A stretch of 60,572 bases of DNA from Bacteroidota bacterium (GTDB taxonomy: Bacteria > Bacteroidota > Bacteroidia > Chitinophagales > Chitinophagaceae): positions 1 to 60,572 of the forward strand of contig JAGWUV010000028.1 of assembly GCA_028875875.1 (NCBI GenBank), written 5' to 3'. Position 1 is the first letter of the stretch. Every line of letters starts with the position of its first letter. Shown one piece after another: positions 44,954 through 53,812 of the stretch. The translations under genes were made by a program, and so were the position numbers. Under the pieces are notes generated by a model. It ran no database searches, was not told where the DNA came from, and saw nothing but the letters and a program-made list of their open reading frames with translations.

Positions 44954-45661
44954 ATGAGTCCTTTTATGGGAGAATTTATCGGTTCGGCTTTGCTAGTTAC
45001 TTTGGGTGATGGAGTGGTAGCTAACGTGGTACTGAATAAAACCAAGGGGCATAATAGTGGGTGGATCGTTATTACATTGGGCTGGGCATTTGCCGTATTT
45101 GTAGGCGTATTCAGTTCAGCAGCGGCCAGCGGGGCTCATCTGAATCCTGCATTTACATTGGCTATGGTATTACTTGGTAAGTTTAGCTGGAGTTTGGTAC
45201 CTGTTTATTTTCTTGCCCAATTATTGGGCGCTATGGCTGGAGCGCTGGTAGTGTGGCTGGTATATCAGCAGCATTTTAATGAAACGCCTGATCCTGCTAC
45301 GCAACTGGCTGTGTTTTGCACCGGTCCGGCGATCGCACATACTGCTCATAACCTACTCTCTGAAATTGCCGGCACATTTGTATTGGTATTTGCAGTGTTG
45401 AAGATTGCTGCACCTGCCAATAGCCTGGGAGCATTGGATGCGCTGCCTGTTGCATTGGTGGTATTGGCCGTAGGACTTGGTTTAGGAGGTACCACCGGTT
45501 ATGCTATTAATCCTAGCAGGGACTTAGGGCCGCGTATTGTTCATGCATTGATCCCATTGCCTGCAAAGCAAGGTAGTAACTGGCAATACGCCTGGATACC
45601 TGTTATAGGGCCACTGGTCGGAGGTATTCTTGCAGCGATGCTGTTTAAAGTATTGGGTTAA
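44954..45661 (+). CDS. glpF: Glycerol uptake facilitator (aquaglyceroporin)
   Basis: A 235-residue MIP-family channel with six membrane helices and two re-entrant loops. The first loop carries HLNPAFT (N64-P-A). The second reads INPSRDLGPR (N186-P-S), where NPA is usual; the following Asp of the NPxRD form marks it as a glycerol rather than a water channel. It should supply glycerol to the kinase at 41858. An in-frame GTG at 44945 adds three residues and is also possible. The stop codon merges with a terminator hairpin. Confidence 0.92.
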   Translation: MSPFMGEFIGSALLVTLGDGVVANVVLNKTKGHNSGWIVITLGWAFAVFVGVFSSAAASGAHLNPAFTLAMVLLGKFSWSLVPVYFLAQLLGAMAGALVVWLVYQQHFNETPDPATQLAVFCTGPAIAHTAHNLLSEIAGTFVLVFAVLKIAAPANSLGALDALPVALVVLAVGLGLGGTTGYAINPSRDLGPRIVHALIPLPAKQGSNWQYAWIPVIGPLVGGILAAMLFKVLG

Positions 45662-45697
45662 AAAAGTGAGGCTCTCCGTAAGAGTGCCTCACTTTTT
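45661..45697. terminator. Bidirectional terminator between glpF and the ABC permease
   Basis: AAAAAGTGAGGC (45661-45672) pairs with GCCTCACTTTTT (45686-45697) as a perfect 12-bp stem with a 13-base loop. The A-tract on one side and T-tract on the other allow termination from both convergent genes. Confidence 0.88.
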
Positions 45698-47028
45698 TAG
45701 CTCTTTCTGAAAGCCCATTTCCACATTTCTTTCCAGCTGGGCTTTTTACCATATAATAAAATACCTGTTCTGTATATTTTTCCGGCCAGCCAGGTGGTGC
45801 CTAAGAAACCCGCTATCAGCAATCCCATGCTTAGCACTAGTTGCATGATGCTTACTCCATCGGGAATACCATGTGCAATACGTGCCATCATTACAATGGG
45901 AGAAGTGAGCGGGAAGAGGCTGCCGAAAACAGCAAGTGAACTGTTCGGGTCATTTACCGCTTTGGTCATGATCACCATAGCAAAGATGATCGGCATAGTG
46001 ATGGGGAGTAATAAACTTTGTGCATCCTGCGGATCTTCATTCACTGCACTCCCAACGGCTGCAAATAATGATGCATATAAAAAATATCCACCCAGGAAAT
46101 AAAAAATGAAGCAACCAATGATCAAAGGAAAATTAACATCGTTCAATCCCTGCATGATGCTGTGGATGGCACCGCTGTTATTGGCAGCCTGTGCGGCTTG
46201 CATGGCTCCCGGCTGCATGGGAGTATTCACCGTATGATGCAGCAGATCGGGGAAGAGCAAAGGTAATATCATTTGCAAGCCAATAACCAGTACGATCCAG
46301 ATGATAAATTGTATGAGTCCCACCGCGCCAATACCGGTAATCTTACCCATCATCAGTTGAAAGGGTTTTACACTGCTAACAATTACTTCTGCAATGCGGT
46401 TGGTTTTTTCTTCCATCACACCACGCATCACCATCGTTCCATAAATGAACAAGATGATGTAAATAAGAAAACCGGAGATATAACCTACACCATAACTTAT
46501 CCCAGCTTTGGTATCGGTTTCTTTTTTCCCGCCCAGCGTGGTGAACTGCAACTGGTTACTGTTTTGAATGCTGTCTATCTTAGCTTTCGATATGTTCAGT
46601 GCCATTAATCTTTTTTCTTCTAGTATATCATTCAAAAGTTTTTGAATTTTTTCTCTCGTCATGATACCGATCGCTTTGCCTGATTTTAGTTGCAGGGAGT
46701 CTCTTCCCATCAGGTCGTAATCAGCAGGGATGATGATATAGCCATCGCATTTTTTTTGTTGCAGTTGTTCATCTAATTGCGCTGCGGTTGTGTTATGTAC
46801 AATCGTGAAGTTGATATCATCTTTTTTATTCTCCAGCTTATTGTTCAAAATGTTGGCATTATCAGCCACTGCGATCGTAAACCTGTCCTCCGTTTTTACA
46901 GAGAAATAAATGATCATCGCATAGAAAACGAAGATCAGTAGCGGTAGTAAGATGGTAGTAAGTAAGAAAGTTTTTTTCTGTACACGACTTAAAAATTCTC
47001 TTTTGGCAACGAGTGCAATTTTATTCAT
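45697..47028 (-). CDS. ABC-2 type transporter permease (NatB-like)
   Basis: A 443-residue membrane protein: one N-terminal helix (about 20-42), a large extracytoplasmic domain (about 45-165), then five further helices between about 175 and 425. This is the layout of NatB-like permeases. The start NKIALVAKREFLSRVQKKTFLL is characteristic. It pairs with the ATPase gene 32 bp upstream in the same direction. In Bacillus NatAB exports sodium, but the Bacteroidota versions have no proven substrate. Its last codon touches the shared terminator. Confidence 0.88.
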   Translation of the reverse strand: MNKIALVAKREFLSRVQKKTFLLTTILLPLLIFVFYAMIIYFSVKTEDRFTIAVADNANILNNKLENKKDDINFTIVHNTTAAQLDEQLQQKKCDGYIIIPADYDLMGRDSLQLKSGKAIGIMTREKIQKLLNDILEEKRLMALNISKAKIDSIQNSNQLQFTTLGGKKETDTKAGISYGVGYISGFLIYIILFIYGTMVMRGVMEEKTNRIAEVIVSSVKPFQLMMGKITGIGAVGLIQFIIWIVLVIGLQMILPLLFPDLLHHTVNTPMQPGAMQAAQAANNSGAIHSIMQGLNDVNFPLIIGCFIFYFLGGYFLYASLFAAVGSAVNEDPQDAQSLLLPITMPIIFAMVIMTKAVNDPNSSLAVFGSLFPLTSPIVMMARIAHGIPDGVSIMQLVLSMGLLIAGFLGTTWLAGKIYRTGILLYGKKPSWKEMWKWAFRKS

Positions 47029-47060
47029 AAAAGAGGTTTGAATCGGAGTGAATAGGCAAT

Positions 47061-47999
47061 TTAAGATTGAGTGTTTTGGAAAGCCCTTGTGGTAGCTTTG
47101 GTTCCTTCCACGAGTTGAATGAATATTTCGTTGAGGGAAGGCAGTATTTCGTTGAAGGCATCAACGGTGGTGTTTTGACCGATGAAATATTGTAACACAT
47201 GGTTACTGCTATAGCCTTCTTTAATTTTCACGACCAATGTATTGGCTTTTTGTTCTATTACATCAAATGAATCGTGTGTTGTATAGCCCGGTACTTCTTT
47301 CAGGCGGATACTAAACTTGTTTTCCTTGAATTGTTGCTTAATATCTTCTACGGTTCCATCCAGTATTTTTTTACCAAGGTTTACCAGTACAATATGATCG
47401 CATATTTCTTCTACCTGTTCCATTCGGTGTGTGCTGAAAATAATAGTACTGCCTTGTTGTGCCAGGCGATAGATCTCATCTTTGATCAGGTTAGCATTTA
47501 AGGGATCTAAGCCACTGAAAGGTTCATCAAGTATGATCAGTTTGGGCTCATGCAATACGGTGGTTACAAACTGTAGTTTCTGGCTCATACCCTTGCTCAG
47601 GTCTTCCACTTTTTTATTCCACCAGCTTTCCATCTCCAGCCTGCGAAACCAGAATTTTATTTTTTCCATTGCCTCGGCCCTGCTTAAACCTTTCAGTTGT
47701 GCAAGGTATAAAGCCTGTTCGCCGATCTTCATTTTTTTATACAGGCCTCGTTCTTCGGGCATGTAACCGATCTTAATAATATCGTTGGCAGGATCGAATG
47801 TATTGCCATCCAAAACAATGTGGCCGCTATCGGGATAGAAAATTCCGGTGATCATCCTGAGAAGGGTTGTTTTACCGGCACCGTTAGGGCCCAATAAACC
47901 GAAGATGCTGCCTTCTTCAATTGCGAAACTTATATCATCAACCGCTTTTTGTGTAGCGTAGTATTTTTTCAGATTTTGGAGTTCTAAAATTTTACCCAT
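47061..47999 (-). CDS. ABC transporter ATP-binding protein (NatA-like)
   Basis: A 312-residue ATPase with Walker A GPNGAGKTT (near residues 39-47), signature LSKGMSQKLQ (near 139), Walker B LIILDEP near 160, and a switch His in STHRMEQV. The C-terminal ~90 residues form the DUF4162-type extension common in drug and sodium exporters. It supplies energy to the permease encoded directly downstream; together they probably export a small molecule or ion. Confidence 0.92.
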   Translation of the reverse strand: MGKILELQNLKKYYATQKAVDDISFAIEEGSIFGLLGPNGAGKTTLLRMITGIFYPDSGHIVLDGNTFDPANDIIKIGYMPEERGLYKKMKIGEQALYLAQLKGLSRAEAMEKIKFWFRRLEMESWWNKKVEDLSKGMSQKLQFVTTVLHEPKLIILDEPFSGLDPLNANLIKDEIYRLAQQGSTIIFSTHRMEQVEEICDHIVLVNLGKKILDGTVEDIKQQFKENKFSIRLKEVPGYTTHDSFDVIEQKANTLVVKIKEGYSSNHVLQYFIGQNTTVDAFNEILPSLNEIFIQLVEGTKATTRAFQNTQS

Positions 48000-48120
48000 G
48001 TTAATTGTTTTATGGAAATACTCGGGATTTTCCCTGTTGTTCGAACGTAAACTTACAGAGAAGTTAGTATATAAATGTATTATTACATGAAAGGCGATTA
48101 CCCTGGTTTGTCAGATATAT

Positions 48121-48774
48121 TTATACCTGCACCAGTCCTGTTTTGATGGCATACATTACCAATCCAACTCTTGATGTTACGCCTAATTTTTCGAAGAGAT
48201 CATTCCTGTATCCTTCAACGGTACGGGCACTCACACACATTTCATCTGCAATTTCCTTGTATGTTTTTTCGGTACAGCTAAGTTTTAAAAAATCCGTCTC
48301 CCTGTCGCTCAACTGTATATAAGCAGTATCGGAAAGTTGTTTTTGTTTGTCCTCGTTGGCCACATAATGCACCAGTTTACTGCTCACCAGTTCATTGTAG
48401 TGAAAGCCTTTATCCCTTATTTCATCCAGCACCTGTTTCAGATGGCGAGGCTTGGAATCCTTCAGGATATAGCCTTTGGCTCCGCTTTTTAACATGCGGA
48501 TGATCGCTGCATCATTATCCATCATACTCAGTACCAGTATTTTTACGGAAGGGTGATTTTTCTTCATCCATTCCGCTGTTTCATAACCATTCATTTCAGG
48601 CATGTTGATATCGAGCAGCAAAATTTCAGGAAGTTTTTTAGGATTAAGCTGGTGTATACAATCCTTACCATTATCCGCTTCAAATATAACCTGGTAATCT
48701 TCGAAAGAATTGATAACAGTAGCGAGGCTGTTTCTTAATAATGAGTGGTCATCTACCAAAGCAACGGTGGTCAT
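48121..48774 (-). CDS. LuxR/NarL-type response regulator
   Basis: A 217-residue two-domain regulator. The receiver has DDHSLLRNSL (acidic pair near 8-9), the phospho-acceptor Asp in LLLDINMPEMNG (about 56) and the conserved Lys in ILKDSKP (about 105). The C-terminal helix-turn-helix (about 150-212) reads LSDRETDFLKL...TYKEIADEMCVSARTVEGYR. It is activated by the kinase whose gene it overlaps (ATGA, 4 bp) and closes a four-gene minus-strand operon. Its target genes are unknown; autoregulation of this operon is one possibility. Confidence 0.92.
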   Translation of the reverse strand: MTTVALVDDHSLLRNSLATVINSFEDYQVIFEADNGKDCIHQLNPKKLPEILLLDINMPEMNGYETAEWMKKNHPSVKILVLSMMDNDAAIIRMLKSGAKGYILKDSKPRHLKQVLDEIRDKGFHYNELVSSKLVHYVANEDKQKQLSDTAYIQLSDRETDFLKLSCTEKTYKEIADEMCVSARTVEGYRNDLFEKLGVTSRVGLVMYAIKTGLVQV

Positions 48775-49568
48775 ATCTGTTGGAATGAAGCTGTTTTGTT
48801 AACATTGATGGTTATGGTAGTGCCTTTTCCTTCCTCACTGTGTAAATCGATAGCCGCATTAATTGTTTTGGCCCTAGCAAATAAATTGGTAAGGCCAGCC
48901 CCGTTCTTTTTTTCTTTTACCAGTTGAGTGTTAAAGCCAATACCATTATCATATATCGTAAAGATAAATGTATCGCGGCTTTCCTGTACTGAGATTTTGA
49001 TAAGAGAGGCTTTAGCATGTTTTACAATGTTATTGAGCATTTCCTGTATCATGCGGAAAAGGATAATACTCCTGCTGTCTTCCAGTTGTGAAAGATCAGT
49101 ATCACATTCAAATTCTGTAGTAAATTTTTTTGTTTTTTGAAATTGTTCGAGTTCTATGATAAGTGCGTTGCAAAGGCCTCTTTCCCTGATCAAAGAGGTG
49201 TTTAAACTATGGCTAAGATGCCTCAGATCGTGGATGGCTTTTTGCAGCCATTCATCTGCATCATTGATATTTTCTTCGGTAGGGCTAGGGCCAAGTGTAT
49301 TCAGTTTTAAACGAACAAGGCTGAGTATCTGGCCGATATTATCATGTATCTCTTCACTAATATTATTGAACGTTTGTTCCTGTATTTCTATTTGGGTTTG
49401 CAGTAGCGTTTGTTCGAAGGTTGTTTGCAGTTCTTTTACTTCTTTAAAATGCTGGATCTTTCTTTTGCTGAATTGAATGAACAGCAAATAGAAAAAGATA
49501 AGGAAAAGAAACAGGCTTGCGGAAGCGATCAGGTAAACAACTCCGGTGATTTGTATCGATAGATGCAT
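48771..49568 (-). CDS. Sensor histidine kinase (HisKA_3 type)
   Basis: A 265-residue membrane kinase with one N-terminal helix (about 8-32), a coiled-coil linker and a HisKA_3 dimerisation domain with the phospho-acceptor His at about 75 (SEEIHDNIGQ). The HATPase part has MIQEMLNNIVKHA (N box), YDNGIGFN and GAGLTNLFARA. It has no periplasmic sensor domain of its own, so input may come from the polytopic protein encoded just upstream, whose gene it overlaps by 40 bp. Its partner is the LuxR-type regulator that overlaps its end. Confidence 0.9.
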   Translation of the reverse strand: MHLSIQITGVVYLIASASLFLFLIFFYLLFIQFSKRKIQHFKEVKELQTTFEQTLLQTQIEIQEQTFNNISEEIHDNIGQILSLVRLKLNTLGPSPTEENINDADEWLQKAIHDLRHLSHSLNTSLIRERGLCNALIIELEQFQKTKKFTTEFECDTDLSQLEDSRSIILFRMIQEMLNNIVKHAKASLIKISVQESRDTFIFTIYDNGIGFNTQLVKEKKNGAGLTNLFARAKTINAAIDLHSEEGKGTTITINVNKTASFQQI

Positions 49569-50191
49569 AGGATTCCGATAGCGATGATGATAAATTTAAC
49601 CAGGTTCAGCACTTCTATGATATTCCAGATAACAACGGGTGTAAGATCGTTAAAAAAATGCCAGTTTTTATACAGCAGCATAATTAAAAAGGAGCACATG
49701 TGGTAAAAAAGAAGACCACTTACGATCCAGAAACCTGGGAGTTTCTGAAAAAACATGATCTCTTCTTTTTGTGTAAGAGAAAGTAAGTATCTGAAGCAGC
49801 AAAAGGAGATGAGCAGTGATTCGATACTTAATGAAATACCGTTGAATGATTGGTAAGATTCCAGAAAAATAATATTGATACACCAGTAAATAAAAAATAT
49901 ACCGATGAGAGCGAAGATGAGTTTTTTGTTGTTTAGGGATAGCTGTTCAACATACACTACCAGCAGGCTGCATTCTATCAGTGCATACATGTGGTAGAGG
50001 TAAAGATTGTTAATGCCGCGATCTGCCATATAATCTGCAACACCCATCATCAGGCAGGTTACAGCAAGATACAGAAGCAACAGGTGGTGTTGCTTCCATA
50101 CCTTTTTAAATGCGGGTAATAAAGCAAGTAATGTAAAACCCGGCAGTGCCGAATCGCTGTAATTCCAAAAAAGATCTGTCAATGTATTCAT
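49529..50191 (-). CDS. Polytopic membrane protein of unknown function, in a signalling operon
   Basis: A 220-residue protein with six or seven predicted membrane helices (starting near 13, 38, 62, 84, 110, 140 and 180) and no recognised domain. Scattered Tyr, His and Cys residues sit within the helices. It overlaps the kinase gene by 40 bp and starts at the last base of the preceding small gene, so all four genes are translationally linked. The arrangement suggests a sensor or stimulus-relay partner for a kinase that lacks its own input domain; that role is inference. Confidence 0.75.
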   Translation of the reverse strand: MNTLTDLFWNYSDSALPGFTLLALLPAFKKVWKQHHLLLLYLAVTCLMMGVADYMADRGINNLYLYHMYALIECSLLVVYVEQLSLNNKKLIFALIGIFFIYWCINIIFLESYQSFNGISLSIESLLISFCCFRYLLSLTQKEEIMFFQKLPGFWIVSGLLFYHMCSFLIMLLYKNWHFFNDLTPVVIWNIIEVLNLVKFIIIAIGILCIYRYKSPELFT

Positions 50192-50589
50192 TAGCTGTTA
50201 AGCGTGTTGGTGGTAGAGCTGCAATAATCCGGGCATGGACGAACATCAGTAGGATCGGACGAAGTGCTTGTAACGGTAAGTGTTTTAGCTGGTTTTTTAG
50301 GTACATTCACATCATCATAAGTACTTGTTTTGGTATTCTCTTTCGCTGCTACCGGAAAAAAACGAAGCCTGAAGCCGCCTGAAACTGCTTCCAGTCCCAA
50401 ATAAACCCTTATGCCATCATTGTCCCCCATAAGTGCATTTATTTGCTCTTTGGTAAGCAGGAATGCTTTTGTTTTATACGCATCATCAATAGGTAAACCT
50501 TTCAGGTATTCCCTGTAGGCTTTGGTACATTGTGTTGCTTCATCCCATGTTGGATTTTTTCGTTTTGATGATTTGGATGATTTTGCCAT
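50191..50589 (-). CDS. Small hypothetical protein with C-terminal Cys motif, first gene of the signalling operon
   Basis: A 132-residue protein with no signal peptide. The N-terminus is basic and Ser/Lys-rich. A folded-looking middle (KAFLLTKEQINALMG...GIRVYLGLEAVSGGFRLRFFPV, about 43-78) is followed by a Thr/Ser-rich tail that carries PCPDYC near the end. Similar small proteins with a PCPxxC-type tail are, as I recall, frequent and unnamed in Bacteroidota. A TTG at 50598 adds three residues; the ATG at 50589 is preferred. On the minus strand TATATTTA (50625-50632), one base off TAnnTTTG, could be the promoter of the whole operon. Confidence 0.7.
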   Translation of the reverse strand: MAKSSKSSKRKNPTWDEATQCTKAYREYLKGLPIDDAYKTKAFLLTKEQINALMGDNDGIRVYLGLEAVSGGFRLRFFPVAAKENTKTSTYDDVNVPKKPAKTLTVTSTSSDPTDVRPCPDYCSSTTNTLNS

Positions 50590-50910
50590 GCTGTTCAATT
50601 TTTTTTAAATGATTAAGATGTATCTAAATATAGTTGTTCTTCTTTTTGAATAGTGCCGGCTGCATTTTTTTAATAGCTTGTTGCTGCTGTTAATCGTTCA
50701 AATGCTTGTTCTGCTTTGTTTTGGTAAATGCGGGTATGTTATAGAATATAGAAAAACCGTTTTTTGTTTTTTCTTTCCTGTGTTTTTTCACAGCGTAAAA
50801 ACCGTTTTTTTCTGTTGTGAGTAAAAGACTTTATACTACCTGTAGCATCGGTATTGTAAATAAATTACAATACCCTGCAAGGTGTTTGGGGATTATGGCA
50901 GGAAAAATGA
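50590..50910. other. About 320-bp gap with direct and inverted repeats
   Basis: No gene is seen. The gap holds two direct copies of AAAAACCGTTTTTT (about 50752 and 50788) and a 9-bp inverted repeat GTATTGTAA...TTACAATAC (50851-50873) with a five-base loop and no T-tract. Either could be a regulator site for the signalling operon, whose likely -7 element lies at 50625-50632. Confidence 0.5.
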
Positions 50911-52533
50911 TTAAGCGCCTGCTAATTTTTGTACGATCATAGCAGCAACTTTTTCACCGTCCATCGCAGCACTGATGATGCCACCTGCATAACCGGCACC
51001 CTCACCGCAAGGATAGAGATTTTTTATTTGTATGTGTTCTAACGTATCGGGGTTACGGGGAATACGAACGGGTGAAGAGGTGCGGCTTTCCGTGGCTACA
51101 ACAACTGCATCGTTGGTGTAATAGCCCTTCATTTTTTTACCAAAAGCTTTAATGCCCTCCTGTAAACATGTATGTACAAATGAGGGCAGTACCTTATTCA
51201 TATCTGCTGCAATAACGCCTGGCAGGTAGCTACAATCAGGTAAGGTTGCAGATGTTTTATGTGTACAAAAATCTGCAACTCTTTGAGCGGGGGCACGAAA
51301 CTTGCCACCTCCGGCAGCAAATGCCCTACGTTCTACCGACTGCTGAAAAAGCATTAAAGCTAAAGGAGCATCGCGTTCTAATAAGGTAGTATTAGGTATT
51401 TCAGCTTTGTTGTTTTTTATTTCATGCTGCATAAACTGCATGGCATCTTTGAGTTCAATACTTACTACCATGCCACTATTGGCAAAAGGATTGTTTCTTT
51501 TGGAAGGGCTCCATCCGTTTACCACCAACTCTTCGGGTGCTGTTGCCGCCGGGGCAATAATTCCGCCGGGGCACATACAAAAGCTAAAAACTCCCCTCCT
51601 ATTCACCTGTTCTACAAGGCTATAGGAAGAGGGAGGCAAATGTTCATCACGGATAGCGCAATGGTATTGAATACTATCGATGAGTGATTGTGGATGTTCA
51701 ATACGAACGCCTAAAGCGAATGGTTTGGCTTCAATGATTATTTTTTTGTTATGCAACAGGTGGAAGATGTCTCTTGCTGAGTGCCCTGTAGCCAGGATCA
51801 CCGAATCTGCGTAAATACTATCACCGTTATGAACGATCACGCCTTTTAGTTCATTATCTTTCACAATGAAATCTGTTACCCTGTGTTCAAATAAAAATAA
51901 TCCGCCACAGTCTATTATTTGCTGCCGCATGGCAGTAATGATGTGTGGCAGTTTGTTCGTACCGATGTGCGGATGCGTTTCATATAAGATTCGTTCATCC
52001 GCACCAAACTGTACAAAGAGGTTGAGTATACGGGTAATGTTGCCGCGTTTATTACTCCGCGTATATAATTTGCCATCGCTATAAGTACCTGCGCCGCCTT
52101 CACCGAAACAATAGTTACTATCCGGGTTTACAATGCCTTCTTTATTTAGTGCAGCTAAATCTCTTCTACGGGCACGCACATCTTTTCCTCTTTCAAGAAT
52201 AATTGGTTGAATGCCTTTTTCAATCAGTTGTAGTGCTGCAAACAGTCCTGCGGGCCCGGCACCAATAATAATCACTTTGTTCCTGGCGGAATGTACATCT
52301 TTAAAAGAAACGGCCTGTAACTGTCTTTGATGAAAGGGTTCGTTGATAAATGCTTTAACGGAAAGATTGATCCACACCTGTTGTTTGCTCCTCGCATCAA
52401 TGGAGTGCCTCGTAATATAATAACCTGTAACCTGGTTGGTGTCAACAGCCGAAGAGCGGGCAATATAAGCTTTTACAATAGCTTCGTTGGAAGCCTCGGA
52501 GGGCTTTAGTTTTAGAGAAATATCTTTTTGCAT
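50911..52533 (-). CDS. FAD-dependent oxidoreductase (COG2509-type)
   Basis: A 540-residue flavoprotein. An N-terminal region of about 85 residues precedes the dinucleotide-binding motif VIIIGAGPAGLFAALQL (near 88-104). Other features are CFGEGGAGTYSDGKLYTR (about 142-159), ILATGHSARDI (about 247) and the C-terminal FAD contact YPCGEGAGYAGGIISAAMDG (about 508-527). It matches the uncharacterised FAD-dependent dehydrogenases widespread in bacteria. The substrate is unknown. It stands 42 bp downstream of the DUF3127 gene in the same direction. Confidence 0.88.
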   Translation of the reverse strand: MQKDISLKLKPSEASNEAIVKAYIARSSAVDTNQVTGYYITRHSIDARSKQQVWINLSVKAFINEPFHQRQLQAVSFKDVHSARNKVIIIGAGPAGLFAALQLIEKGIQPIILERGKDVRARRRDLAALNKEGIVNPDSNYCFGEGGAGTYSDGKLYTRSNKRGNITRILNLFVQFGADERILYETHPHIGTNKLPHIITAMRQQIIDCGGLFLFEHRVTDFIVKDNELKGVIVHNGDSIYADSVILATGHSARDIFHLLHNKKIIIEAKPFALGVRIEHPQSLIDSIQYHCAIRDEHLPPSSYSLVEQVNRRGVFSFCMCPGGIIAPAATAPEELVVNGWSPSKRNNPFANSGMVVSIELKDAMQFMQHEIKNNKAEIPNTTLLERDAPLALMLFQQSVERRAFAAGGGKFRAPAQRVADFCTHKTSATLPDCSYLPGVIAADMNKVLPSFVHTCLQEGIKAFGKKMKGYYTNDAVVVATESRTSSPVRIPRNPDTLEHIQIKNLYPCGEGAGYAGGIISAAMDGEKVAAMIVQKLAGA

Positions 52534-52574
52534 ACTGTTAGGTATTGATCCTAAAAAGTGTATAGTTCGTTGGC

Positions 52575-52955
52575 TTAAAATGGCAGATCATCTACTACAT
52601 CACCGGGAGGGAAATCTCCTGTGAACTCCGCTTGTTGGCGGTCTGCTGCAGCGTCTTGTCCAAGTTTAACGGTTTCCATTCTCCATGCATCAAGATTAGT
52701 GATATAGTTCTCTCTTCCATCTTTTACCCATTTTGTTCCTTTGATATTGAAGAGTACTTTCACTTCTTCACCAATCGAGAACCTGTCGGGCATGGCTGTT
52801 TTATCCTGCACACACTGAAACTTTACATAATTGGTTATCGTTCTTCCACCGATATCTTCTGTTTTTTCAATAACAAATTCCCTTGTTTTAAAGGTTTCGG
52901 TACGTTGCACAATATCAAATTTAGCAGCCAGTTTCCCGATGATCTCGTAACTCAT
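52575..52955 (-). CDS. DUF3127 protein (SSB-like fold)
   Basis: A 126-residue protein beginning MSYEIIGKLAAKFDIVQRTETFKTREFVIE and continuing with YVKFQCVQDKTAMPDRFSIGEEVKVLFNIKGTKW, the DUF3127 core. The family is predicted to adopt an OB-like fold related to single-strand DNA-binding proteins and is common in Bacteroidota. The disordered acidic C-terminus (GDVVDDLPF) also recalls SSB tails. The ATG at 52955 is chosen over one at 52979, because the -7 element at 52977-52984 would overlap the latter. Confidence 0.85.
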   Translation of the reverse strand: MSYEIIGKLAAKFDIVQRTETFKTREFVIEKTEDIGGRTITNYVKFQCVQDKTAMPDRFSIGEEVKVLFNIKGTKWVKDGRENYITNLDAWRMETVKLGQDAAADRQQAEFTGDFPPGDVVDDLPF

Positions 52956-52976
52956 AACAATAATTGATTTATGCGG

Positions 52977-52984
52977 CAAATGTA
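52977..52984 (-). promoter_or_regulatory. Putative -7 element (TACATTTG) for the DUF3127 gene
   Basis: On the minus strand TACATTTG fits TAnnTTTG exactly and lies 21 bases before the preferred ATG at 52955. It supports that start codon. No firm -33 element is seen. Confidence 0.5.
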
Positions 52985-53062
52985 GCGGATTAAATTTCCT
53001 TTTTTTATGAATTTTCTTTTCATGAGCTTGTAAATATTGTATCTTGAAAAGGTTAATATTTT

Positions 53063-53812
53063 ATGCTGAGAAATAAAAAAATATTTGTTTGCTGTATCTT
53101 TTTCCTCACCGGCTTCAATACCCTCTCTACAGCCCAGAAAATTGAAGTGAGTTACAAAGATTATGTTGTGCAGCCCGTTGTTGGCAGGGATTCTTCTTTC
53201 ATTAATTTTTTATCTTCTTATAAAGACAGTATCTCCAGATCAATGAATGAAGTGATTGGTTTTTCACTTCATGGATTATATAAACATCAGCCTGAAAGTG
53301 CATTGGGCAATTTTATGGCCGATGCCATGAAAGAAGCGGCTGAAAGGGTGTTTGCTACAAAAGTAGATGTGGCATTCATCAATTACGGCGGCATTCGTTC
53401 TTATCTGCCCAAGGGGGATATTACAAAAGGAAGGTTGTATGAATTAATGCCTTTTGATAATTTGATTGTATTGCAGCAAATGAAAGGTAGTATACTACTG
53501 CGTTTCCTGCATCATATTGCGGAAGAAGGCGGTTGGCCTGCAGCAGGATTAACAATGACCATTAATAAGGAAAAGAAAGCTGTTTATGTGATGATCAACG
53601 GTAAGGCTTTGGATGAAGAACAAACCTATACCATTGCTAATGTTGATTATATAGCTAATGGCGGAAGTAACTGCAGTATGCTGAAAGCTATTCCGCAGCT
53701 TTCAAAAGGTTATTTAGTAAGGGATGCTATGATAGAACATGTTATCGCCTTCACAAAGCAGGGGAAATCTATAGATGCACAAATACAATACAGAATGATC
53801 TATGGGAATTGA
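53063..53812 (+). CDS. 5'-nucleotidase C-terminal domain protein
   Basis: A 249-residue secreted protein with a signal peptide (about 1-24). It corresponds only to the C-terminal, nucleoside-binding half of UshA-like 5'-nucleotidases: LGNFMADAMKEAA (near 82), NYGGIRSYLPKGDITKGRLYELMPFDN (about 106-132, written in parts: NYGGIRSYLP and YELMPFDN) and VDYIANGGSNC near 194. The metal-binding catalytic half is encoded by the next gene, overlapping by 11 bp. The two probably act together on nucleotides in the periplasm or at the surface. This split is recurrent in Bacteroidota. Confidence 0.88.
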   Translation: MLRNKKIFVCCIFFLTGFNTLSTAQKIEVSYKDYVVQPVVGRDSSFINFLSSYKDSISRSMNEVIGFSLHGLYKHQPESALGNFMADAMKEAAERVFATKVDVAFINYGGIRSYLPKGDITKGRLYELMPFDNLIVLQQMKGSILLRFLHHIAEEGGWPAAGLTMTINKEKKAVYVMINGKALDEEQTYTIANVDYIANGGSNCSMLKAIPQLSKGYLVRDAMIEHVIAFTKQGKSIDAQIQYRMIYGN

